A stretch of DNA of 21,829 bases from a virus. Shown here in pieces: positions 15,644 through 21,734 of this stretch (positions within the stretch are counted from its first letter, which is position 1; each line of letters opens with the position of its first letter). Position numbers and translations under genes: made by a program. The notes under the pieces were generated by a model that was given only the letters and a program-made list of their open reading frames with translations, ran no database searches and was not told the DNA's origin. The DNA is taken from positions 1 through 21,829 of the IMG/VR virus record IMGVR_UViG_3300002835_006962; one strand, written 5' to 3'.

Positions 15644-16348
15644 TTATGATCTCATTTCGCTGTGATTTTTATCTAATGCTAATAACTTTTTTTCAAAAGG
15701 AATATTCCAAGATTCTGGATAACAATAACTTGGAGTTAACACCTTTGTAGGTGGTTTCAAGTACATGTATTTATTCATGTAACTCTCATCGTGCCAAACC
15801 GGAACCAATCCATTTTGTTCATCTTCTTTTCTCCATGACACAATAATTTTTGACATTTTTAAAAATTGTTCCGCATTTCCTCCATTAAATCCTCCAGCAT
15901 AATAAGCATTTCCACTGCCATACGGAATATATGCTTTACAATTTGGTCTGCGTTCGTATGAAAACTGTAAATTTAACTGACCCCAAAATCCTGGATGTAG
16001 TGTGGAAACAAGTTCTCCTAAGATTTCATTTCCTACCATGTCTACAAATTTCATATCTGCATCACAATAGTACAAATAATCAAAAGATTTTAAGTAATCT
16101 TCATATTGATCAAAATAATCATATCTCTTTAAGGTAGGTGCAGGCCAAGGTTCATGCTCTATTTGCATCATATTAAAGTGTCGGTTGGTCTGCAATTGCT
16201 TTGAATTGTTTGTAAAAATGCAATATGTTACATCACATTCTGGCAAAAACCATTTATCAGCACTTTCAACTAATGGATCTACAAATGAAATATACTTATT
16301 GGTTGCAATGACCAATAGGCCGACTTTAGGGGTTGATTCTTTGGTCAT
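15644..16348 (-). CDS. family 6 glycosyltransferase (ABO-type fold)
   Basis: I prefer the ATG at 16348 (MTKESTPKVGLLV), giving 234 residues and a 23-nt overlap with the upstream gene. An earlier in-frame ATG at 16381 would overlap 56 nt and add 11 residues unlike the family. The GT6 hallmarks are clear: LLVIATNKYISF at the start, DYLYYCDADMKF with a D-A-D motif at 96-98, LHPGFW, YYAGGFNGG and WHDESYMNKY. GT6 includes the vertebrate ABO and alpha-1,3-galactosyltransferases, which add Gal or GalNAc in alpha-1,3 linkage. As I recall, most bacterial GT6 enzymes carry NxN in place of DxD, so the DxD here is notable. It could build the alpha-galactosyl part of the glycan. Confidence 0.9.
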   Translation of the reverse strand: MTKESTPKVGLLVIATNKYISFVDPLVESADKWFLPECDVTYCIFTNNSKQLQTNRHFNMMQIEHEPWPAPTLKRYDYFDQYEDYLKSFDYLYYCDADMKFVDMVGNEILGELVSTLHPGFWGQLNLQFSYERRPNCKAYIPYGSGNAYYAGGFNGGNAEQFLKMSKIIVSWRKEDEQNGLVPVWHDESYMNKYMYLKPPTKVLTPSYCYPESWNIPFEKKLLALDKNHSEMRS

Positions 16349-16997
16349 TAGTTGCTTTCTTATATGCCATGTTAATTTCATAAAATTTTTCTAAAGGGAC
16401 GTAAGTCCACGGCATAGTCCAGTAATCATATTGGAAAAAATATGGATTTGAAGGAGCATAAACATTAAATTCTTCTTGTATTAACGCACACGCATAATCA
16501 CAGTGCCATTGTTCATTTTTCCACACTGTTTCCATTACGTCTGCTACAGCGCTAGAATATCTTTCACTGCAATACATGATTGCATGTGTAGATAACATGT
16601 TTGAAATTTTATATATGTTTTTTGTAATCTTTTTAAATGTAGTCGGAGTATCCATTTTAGAAAACTTTTTTGCTCTCTCCGCGTCATACCCCCACATTGA
16701 ATATCCCAAATAAATTGCATCTACATCATCTGGAACTTCAATTTGTTTTCTATACCCTTGTGCAGCAGTAACATCATCTTCTAAAATTAGAAATGGAGTA
16801 TTTCCTTTATTTGAACGTAAAATATCAATGTGTGATAGGGCACAACCTTCAATTGCATTTTGTCCAGTTTTGGCCGAATACCTTTGATAATTTGTAAAAT
16901 TTAAGTCGTTTAACAACTTTTCTGTTTGTTGTTTTCTTTCTGGTTTATTATCCATATTAACATAATATGTTTTTACAGAAGGTATGTCGATAATCAT
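16326..16997 (-). CDS. GT25-like glycosyltransferase (paralog of the 17779 gene)
   Basis: The start is set at the ATG at 16997 (MIIDIPSVKTYYVNMDN), which overlaps the previous stop as ATGA. A GTG 12 nt further upstream is possible but less likely. The 223-residue protein has YYVNMDNKPERKQQTEKLL, GCALSHIDILR, FLILEDDVTAAQGY (acidic LEDD at the metal site) and a downstream STHAIMYC, all typical of LPS glycosyltransferases of family 25. The same ordered motifs, QSHIDILE, LLILEDDCEF and THAILYI, plus CALIQERFNV occur in the gene at 17779-18456, so the two are paralogs flanking the GT11 gene. Probable galactosyl- or glucosyltransferases; substrates unknown. Confidence 0.8.
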   Translation of the reverse strand: MIIDIPSVKTYYVNMDNKPERKQQTEKLLNDLNFTNYQRYSAKTGQNAIEGCALSHIDILRSNKGNTPFLILEDDVTAAQGYRKQIEVPDDVDAIYLGYSMWGYDAERAKKFSKMDTPTTFKKITKNIYKISNMLSTHAIMYCSERYSSAVADVMETVWKNEQWHCDYACALIQEEFNVYAPSNPYFFQYDYWTMPWTYVPLEKFYEINMAYKKATNDQRINP

Positions 16998-17782
16998 ATT
17001 AATTCCCACCCATCACAATAAATATCATCCCAATTTTTTGCAACATTAGGAGAATTGCCAAACCATATCTTAGGAGCAATTATTTTTTTACTATTAGAAA
17101 GCCACGCTCCCCACCAGCTAAAAGAACTGTTTGCAATTACGTGATAATCGCATTTTGTCATCATACACATATCAACAAATTTATCATTGCCTCCCATAAG
17201 CATAACATTAATACCAAAAGACTTAAACATCTCCAATGCTTTTGGATAATCATCACTAAACAAAATAACTTGGCAGTCTTTTGGTAATTGAGATAAAGCT
17301 TGTTTATAATATTCTATTGAACAAATAGGGTGACAATCCTGAATATGCACATAATCACCCAGTCTAATATGTACAGATATTAATTCTGAATCGTTTCCAT
17401 CAAATAAAGATTTGACTTTGTTTTCAACATCTGTTTTAAATTTAAATTCTTTGTTTTTTAAATCATTTTTATGACTTTTAAAATATTTTTCAGATTGAAA
17501 ATACCCTCTAATATCACAGCCATCTGGAATATTTAAAATGTTTGAGTCATAATTAAAATGTGGTTCGACATAAACTGAAGTAGAAAATGCATTTGAAGAA
17601 TCGGATGCGCTAATTTCAAATCCATCAGATAAACAAAAATCCAATTTGTCATTTGAACTTCTGGCTTTATATGGAACCCCAATCGAATAGTTTAAAGTTT
17701 TTCCTAGCGAGTACAAAGTGGCATATTGAAACATTTGATTTCCAAGACGCCCATACTTTCCTAAATGTTGAAATGTAATCAT
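16994..17782 (-). CDS. family 11 glycosyltransferase (alpha-1,2-fucosyltransferase type)
   Basis: A 262-residue GT11 enzyme. The N-terminus, LGKYGRLGNQMFQYATLYSL, is the first conserved block. ISVHIRLGDYV is the GDP-fucose-binding HxRxGDY motif, and FSDDYPKALEMF with ANSSFSWWGAWLS are the later family blocks. It transfers fucose from GDP-fucose, most often in alpha-1,2 linkage to galactose. That fits with the gmd gene in the same block and with the galactose-type sugars implied by glf, the epimerase and GT6. It lies between the two GT25-like paralogs, with 4-nt ATGA overlaps on both sides. The protein is complete. Confidence 0.93.
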   Translation of the reverse strand: MITFQHLGKYGRLGNQMFQYATLYSLGKTLNYSIGVPYKARSSNDKLDFCLSDGFEISASDSSNAFSTSVYVEPHFNYDSNILNIPDGCDIRGYFQSEKYFKSHKNDLKNKEFKFKTDVENKVKSLFDGNDSELISVHIRLGDYVHIQDCHPICSIEYYKQALSQLPKDCQVILFSDDYPKALEMFKSFGINVMLMGGNDKFVDMCMMTKCDYHVIANSSFSWWGAWLSNSKKIIAPKIWFGNSPNVAKNWDDIYCDGWELI

Positions 17783-18456
17783 GCTGGCACCTGAAATTGA
17801 AGAGTGACGTTTTCTTCCCTAACAGGAAATTCACTATTTTTATTTACAAGAGGTCTGGCCGTAATAGCTTCCCAGCGATTTGCACTTTCTCTTGCATCAG
17901 ATTGAACAAAAAATGGTTTATTGGGAGTTAAAACATTAAATCGCTCTTGAATAAGCGCGCAGCCATTATCAAATGGTATCCTTAACCTATATGCATACAA
18001 TTTGGCAATTTCAGCAATCATTTTTCTATAATCATTGTTGATATATAAAATCGCATGTGTTGCTAAAATTTTACCAATTCTCATAAAATATTTGTTTACT
18101 TCTTTGGTAATGTAATGTGGATTGCCAGAAGAAACGCCAAGATACACTGCATCAGTATTATCTGGAATTTCAATCATTGGATGAAAGTCTTTAGTAAATT
18201 CACAATCATCTTCTAAAATTAATAAAGGACATGCATAAGTCATGTCCTCTAAAATATCGATATGAGATTGCGCACACCCTACGTAATGTTCAATTACTTT
18301 AGGAGTATTGGATGGTGGTGCAATCTGTCTAGCCGACTTTCTAAAAGTTGTCTGAAAACGATGTTCACGGAAACGTTGTTCCATTAAACTTGCGTTTACA
18401 GTGGCGCTGTCTAGATTGATCCACACGGTGGGAATAGTTCGTAAGTCTATTATCAT
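17779..18456 (-). CDS. GT25-like glycosyltransferase, first gene of the glycan operon
   Basis: A 225-residue LPS glycosyltransferase of the family 25 type. VWINLDSATVNASLMEQRFREH is the usual first block, then GCAQSHIDILE, PLLILEDDCEFTKDF with the acidic metal site, AVYLGVSSGN, ATHAILYI and CALIQERFNVLTP. It is a paralog of the 16326 gene. It is the promoter-proximal gene of the minus-strand glycan block. A consensus sigma70 promoter with its -35 and -10 at 18484-18511 precedes it, with a leader of about 20 nt and no obvious Shine-Dalgarno. The ATG at 18456 begins MIIDLRTIPTVW, the same way as its paralog (MIID). Confidence 0.82.
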   Translation of the reverse strand: MIIDLRTIPTVWINLDSATVNASLMEQRFREHRFQTTFRKSARQIAPPSNTPKVIEHYVGCAQSHIDILEDMTYACPLLILEDDCEFTKDFHPMIEIPDNTDAVYLGVSSGNPHYITKEVNKYFMRIGKILATHAILYINNDYRKMIAEIAKLYAYRLRIPFDNGCALIQERFNVLTPNKPFFVQSDARESANRWEAITARPLVNKNSEFPVREENVTLQFQVPA

Positions 18457-18483
18457 ATTTTCAACTTTTTAAAAACTTGCACT

Positions 18484-18511
18484 ATTATAATCTATTTTAA
18501 AATATTGTCAA
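18484..18511 (-). promoter_or_regulatory. consensus sigma70 promoter for the glycan block
   Basis: On the minus strand TTGACA (18511-18506) and TATAAT (18489-18484) are separated by 16 nt; both boxes are perfect consensus. Predicted start of transcription is near 18477. The site faces away from the uvsY promoter, and its -35 is 7 nt from the other -35. Expected to be read early by host RNA polymerase. Confidence 0.85.
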
Positions 18512-18526
18512 GTATCTCTTGACAAC
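18504..18526. repeat. inverted repeat spanning the two divergent -35 boxes
   Basis: TTGTCAAG (18505-18512) and CTTGACAA (18518-18525) are a perfect 8-bp inverted repeat around a 5-nt spacer. Each arm contains one TTGACA -35 box, one per strand. The symmetry could be a by-product of two back-to-back consensus -35 boxes, or an operator for a dimeric regulator that controls both directions at once. Confidence 0.7.
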
Positions 18527-18547
18527 TCTTTTAAAGTACTCTATAGT
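18519..18547 (+). promoter_or_regulatory. sigma70 promoter for uvsY-uvsW
   Basis: TTGACA (18519-18524), 17 nt, then TATAGT (18542-18547). The -10 ends 9 nt before the uvsY ATG at 18557, so the predicted mRNA has only a few bases of leader. A second possible -10 (TATACT) a few bases further on has poor spacing and would start inside the gene. Confidence 0.75.
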
Positions 18548-18556
18548 ATACTTATA

Positions 18557-18994
18557 ATGAATCTAGAAACCCTTAAAGAAGAACTTAAAAAGGATTCTTT
18601 AATAGACTCTACAGAGTTAGCTAAAGAAGCCTTAAGGACTCCTGCAATACATGGAAAGTACCTCTCTATCCATGCAGATCTTAGAATAGAATACCAAAAG
18701 TTACAAAATGCATTTGCCATAATGAAACTTCGTAAGTGGAAAATATACAGCGGGAAAGCATCAAAGGAAGAATTGGAACAGTGGCAAGAAGATCCCTTTG
18801 AGTTAGACGTATTAAAAACCGCACTAGACAAATTCATGGATGCAGATCCTACACTGCTTAAAATTAAAACTGATCTTAACATTCTTGAAATAAAAATTAA
18901 AATGGTTGAAGACTTTTTAAAAGTTCTTTCTAACCGTAATTATGCCATTAAGTCTGCTATCGATTGGAACAAACTTGTAAATGGCATTTCTTGA
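18557..18994 (+). CDS. uvsY: UvsY recombination mediator
   Basis: A 145-residue protein that aligns with T4 UvsY (137 aa). The N-terminal MNLETLKEELKKDSLIDSTELAKEA parallels the T4 start with LQEELKKDVFIDSTKLQYEA. The block with YSGKASKEELEQWQEDPFELDVLKTALDKFMDAD also matches, as does the C-terminal SNRNYAIKSAIDW. In T4, UvsY hexamers load the UvsX recombinase on ssDNA covered by gp32, the step that starts recombination-dependent replication. No UvsX or gp32 is in this window. The gene follows a strong sigma70 promoter that leaves almost no leader, and no Shine-Dalgarno is present. It is 19 nt from uvsW. Confidence 0.95.
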   Translation: MNLETLKEELKKDSLIDSTELAKEALRTPAIHGKYLSIHADLRIEYQKLQNAFAIMKLRKWKIYSGKASKEELEQWQEDPFELDVLKTALDKFMDADPTLLKIKTDLNILEIKIKMVEDFLKVLSNRNYAIKSAIDWNKLVNGIS

Positions 18995-18998
18995 TACC

Positions 18999-19014
18999 CC
19001 TAAATATTTTTAGG
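18999..19014 (+). promoter_or_regulatory. late-type motif CTAAATA in a palindrome, at the uvsW start
   Basis: CCTAAA (18999-19004), TATT, TTTAGG (19009-19014) form an inverted repeat that reaches the G of the GTG start. It contains CTAAATA (19000-19006), similar to T4 late promoters, and shares the 13-mer ACCCCTAAATATT with the left edge of the window. With T4 spacing a transcript would start about 2 nt before the GTG. It could also act as a small hairpin over the start codon. Confidence 0.5.
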
Positions 19015-20510
19015 TGTATACTATTATAGCGTCCGCAGAGGATCAAACCAAATATAAAATTGATTGTGAAGATTCAGTAAAACGTGAACTTCGCTCATAT
19101 TTTTCATTTAAAGTTCCTGGTGCAGAGTATATGCCACTTTACAAGTCCCGTATATGGGATGGCAAAATTAAATTATACGAAATTAATAGTTCAACTTTGC
19201 CTAGAGGTCTAAAGACTTACTTGCAAAAGTTTTGTGAAGAAAGAAATTATTACTTGTTATTTGATGAAAAAGATTTAAAAAACATTGACATGACTGATTA
19301 TAGTTTTGATCAGTTTTTTGAATCTTTAAATGTTACCGTAAAAAAGAACAAAGCGGTAGCACATAGTCACCAAAAAAGAGCTGTTATCCATGCTCTTAAC
19401 CAAAGTAGATCAGTGATTGTTTCCCCAACAGGAAGCGGAAAATCATTGATCATTTATTTAATTATTCGATATCTGTTAAGATTTTTCGTGCAAGCACCTA
19501 AGAAAATTTTATTATTGGTTCCCACTGTGGGGCTAGTACAACAGATGGAGGCTGACTTTTTTGACTATTCAAAAAATGATAAATCTTGGTCAGTTACCAA
19601 ATATTTACATAAAATTACTGCAGGCAAGGAAAAGGACACACATAAACCAATAATTGTATCCACTTGGCAGTCCGTATATAAACTTCCTAAACAATGGTTT
19701 GATCAGTTTGATGCTGTAATTTTTGATGAATGCCATCTGGTAAAAGCTGACTCTTTGGTTAATATTGGTAAAAAATTGACCAAAGCATGGTTTAGGTTGG
19801 GAACTACGGGCACCCTAGACCAAACTATGGCCCATAAATTGTCCATAGAAGGCACCCTAGGGGCTTCCGTACAGTTTATTACGACCAAAGGGCTAATTGG
19901 TCAAGGAGTCCTCGCTAGGCTGGCTATAGACTGTATAAAACTGGATTACGACGATACCTCCCGCGACCGACTAAAGAAAGCCAAATACCAAGAGGAGACC
20001 GGATTCTTGGTAGACTGCCACGCTAGAAACGAGTTTATTGCCAAACTTTGTGGTGAAACTAAAGGTAATACTTTAGTATTGTTTAACTATGTGGAACGAC
20101 ACGGAAAGCCATTATATGACCTCATACAAGCCAAGTATCCCAGTAAGAAAGTTTATTTCATTTCGGGGAAAACTGATGCAGAAAATAGAGAAGCAATCAG
20201 AAAAATCATTGACAAAGAAACAGACGCAATACTTGTCGCTTCTTTCGGTACTACGAGCACCGGGATCAACATTGTCCACCTTGACAACATCATATTTGCA
20301 CATCCCACTAAATCAATTATTAGACTACTACAGAGCATTGGAAGAGGACTGAGAACCTCAGCCACTAAAAAGACCTTAAAGGTGTTTGACATTGTTGATG
20401 ACCTTTCATGGAAAAGTTACAAAAACCATGTACTAAAACACTTTGAACAAAGACTGAAGATCTACGACAAAGAAAAATTTGATTATAAAGTTTTTAAGAT
20501 CAAATTATAA
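19014..20510 (+). CDS. uvsW: UvsW, ATP-dependent DNA/RNA helicase
   Basis: A 498-residue superfamily 2 helicase matching T4 UvsW (503 aa). The N-terminal domain (KYKIDCEDSVKRELRSYFSF, then RIWDGKIKLY) is the UvsW DNA-binding domain. Helicase motifs follow: Q120 before Walker A SPTGSGKS (137-144), LLLVPT (Ia), DECH (238-241), GTTGTL (III), VLFNYVERHGKPL (IV), ASFGTTSTGIN (V) and QSIGRGLR (VI). In T4 it unwinds branched DNA and R-loops, which ends origin-dependent replication and promotes recombination-dependent replication, and it is a late gene. The start is a GTG at 19014; this aligns the N-terminus with T4, and no better ATG exists. No Shine-Dalgarno at proper spacing. The late-type motif directly before it fits T4-like late expression. 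Confidence 0.96.
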   Translation: MYTIIASAEDQTKYKIDCEDSVKRELRSYFSFKVPGAEYMPLYKSRIWDGKIKLYEINSSTLPRGLKTYLQKFCEERNYYLLFDEKDLKNIDMTDYSFDQFFESLNVTVKKNKAVAHSHQKRAVIHALNQSRSVIVSPTGSGKSLIIYLIIRYLLRFFVQAPKKILLLVPTVGLVQQMEADFFDYSKNDKSWSVTKYLHKITAGKEKDTHKPIIVSTWQSVYKLPKQWFDQFDAVIFDECHLVKADSLVNIGKKLTKAWFRLGTTGTLDQTMAHKLSIEGTLGASVQFITTKGLIGQGVLARLAIDCIKLDYDDTSRDRLKKAKYQEETGFLVDCHARNEFIAKLCGETKGNTLVLFNYVERHGKPLYDLIQAKYPSKKVYFISGKTDAENREAIRKIIDKETDAILVASFGTTSTGINIVHLDNIIFAHPTKSIIRLLQSIGRGLRTSATKKTLKVFDIVDDLSWKSYKNHVLKHFEQRLKIYDKEKFDYKVFKIKL

Positions 20511-20521
20511 AAACCCACAAC

Positions 20522-20529
20522 CATAAATA
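20522..20529 (+). promoter_or_regulatory. late-type promoter CATAAATA
   Basis: CATAAATA differs from the T4 late consensus TATAAATA only at its first base. As I recall, T4-like cyanophages use a NATAAATA version. It lies in the 34-nt gap between uvsW and the 20545 gene. With T4 spacing, transcription would start near 20535, at the first base of the AGGAGG. Confidence 0.65.
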
Positions 20530-20534
20530 TAGTG

Positions 20535-20540
20535 AGGAGG
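20535..20540 (+). promoter_or_regulatory. strong Shine-Dalgarno AGGAGG
   Basis: A perfect AGGAGG lies 4 nt before the ATG at 20545. It is the best ribosome-binding site in the window and fixes this start. Together with the late-type octamer it suggests high expression late in infection. Confidence 0.85.
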
Positions 20541-20544
20541 AAGC

Positions 20545-21177
20545 ATGGAAAAAAATAAAGACCAAGCTTCATCGTCTATTCGTGTTGTGAAGTTTTCATC
20601 AGGTGAAGAAGTAGTTTCTGTCGTAATAGATAATGATACGGAAGTTGTCCTCTCCAATCCCGCAAAAATTGTAATTTATACTACAACCAACGAAGAAGGA
20701 CATGTCATTGAATGTTTGCGTTTAACCTCGTATCTGGCAAACATTAAAGAAAAAGCAATTACTGTATTAAAAGATTACATCATGTATATGTCCGAACCGT
20801 CAGAAGATATACTCAAGATGTATGATGCCTACCTGTCGTTTATGGAAGGACAGACTGGTGGAATAGTAACTGCTGAACTTGAAGAAGATGGCGATGCACT
20901 TGACATTGCTTGGACTTTGTTTTCTGATACTCATTTCGTAAACTTTTTACAAGAATTATACGAAGACAGTCATATCGATTTTGAAGAAATCGAAGAAGAA
21001 GACTTAATTGAGGAAGAAGAAATAAATAAATTGTGGGAAAAAGAAACTGAAGCCGAAAAGAAACCCAAGAAGAAACGTAAGTTTAAAAAAGAAGAATTAA
21101 AAATGCCTTATACACCAGACGGTGATATTAAAGATCCCAAAAGCTGGTCAGACAATCCAGAAGATTATTTGAAATGA
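20545..21177 (+). CDS. conserved-type protein of unknown function, Lsm-like N-terminus, acidic/basic tail
   Basis: A 210-residue protein that I do not recognise by name. Residues about 11-70 (IRVVKFSSGEEVVSVVID, then EVVLSNPAKIVIYT and CLRLTSYLAN) look like a small beta-barrel of the Sm/Lsm type found in phage proteins beside uvsW. The region about 75-130 is mixed helix, 140-165 is almost all Glu/Asp, and 166-188 is lysine-rich (EKKPKKKRKFKKEELK). The tail ends PKSWSDNPEDYLK. A CATAAATA octamer and a perfect AGGAGG point to late, strong expression. The stop overlaps the next gene by 4 nt (ATGA), so it may work with the tail-type protein. Function unknown; an RNA- or protein-binding role would be guesswork. 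Confidence 0.85.
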   Translation: MEKNKDQASSSIRVVKFSSGEEVVSVVIDNDTEVVLSNPAKIVIYTTTNEEGHVIECLRLTSYLANIKEKAITVLKDYIMYMSEPSEDILKMYDAYLSFMEGQTGGIVTAELEEDGDALDIAWTLFSDTHFVNFLQELYEDSHIDFEEIEEEDLIEEEEINKLWEKETEAEKKPKKKRKFKKEELKMPYTPDGDIKDPKSWSDNPEDYLK

Positions 21178-21656
21178 CAAACATTAATCCATTATTTTCA
21201 AATTGCTATAATTTTACGATAGATCGCGGAGACGATAAACTTAAATTATTTGGCCAACAAGTGGCGGTCCCGGGCTTAGCTATGAACGTACAGCCTCAGC
21301 CAACAGCTTTGGGTGTCCAGATTCCAATTTCAGTAAACACATTTAATTTTAATCCATTAGAATTAAACTTTATTGTAGATGAAAACATTGATAACTGGAA
21401 AAGCATTTATGATTGGATGAAATCTATAGGTAATATTGATAACGACAAAGAAGGCAGTAATTATTCGTCTTGGGCTACTACAGCTAACTTACAAATTTTA
21501 AAATCAAATTACTACCCTCTGTCTAATCGAAATTTTACTTTTTACAATGTAATACCAACAGACCTTAGCGCACTTAATTTTAGATCAGATATCAGCGATA
21601 CCAACCCAGTGACTTCTACTGTTAGATTTACTTATTCACATTATCGCATTGATTAA
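21174..21656 (+). CDS. tail-tube-fold structural protein (gp19-like)
   Basis: A 160-residue protein close to the size of T4 gp19 (163 aa). The pattern fits the tail-tube fold shared by gp19 and the related gp54: NCYNFTIDRGDDKLKLFGQQVAVPGL near the start, a central block PISVNTFNFNPLELNFIVDENIDNWKSIYDWM, then a Tyr/Asn loop and the late strand pair RNFTFYNVIPTDLSALNF and TSTVRFTYSHYRI. T4 gp19 shows the same order of elements, though identity is low. It could be the tube itself, gp54 or a paralog. It overlaps the previous gene by 4 nt and is followed 21 nt later by a strong terminator. Confidence 0.6.
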   Translation: MTNINPLFSNCYNFTIDRGDDKLKLFGQQVAVPGLAMNVQPQPTALGVQIPISVNTFNFNPLELNFIVDENIDNWKSIYDWMKSIGNIDNDKEGSNYSSWATTANLQILKSNYYPLSNRNFTFYNVIPTDLSALNFRSDISDTNPVTSTVRFTYSHYRID

Positions 21657-21677
21657 TTTAAAAAAATTTAACAAATG

Positions 21678-21710
21678 AAAAACCCTCGGGTGTTTAGCCC
21701 GAGGGTTTTT
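21678..21710. terminator. bidirectional intrinsic terminator
   Basis: CCCTCGGG (21683-21690), a 7-nt loop TGTTTAG, and CCCGAGGG (21698-21705) form a perfect 8-bp GC-rich stem, extended by five A-T pairs with A and T runs on the two sides. It lies between two convergent genes (stops at 21656 and 21737-21735), so it probably ends transcription from both directions. Confidence 0.93.
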
Positions 21711-21734
21711 TGTTTTACTTAACCTTACCTAGGA

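Noticed and set aside
18999-19014. Palindrome CCTAAA-TATT-TTTAGG as a terminator after uvsY
   Set aside because: Stem is only 6 bp with few G-C pairs, there is no T run after it, and it reaches the start codon of uvsW; a promoter or start-site role fits better.
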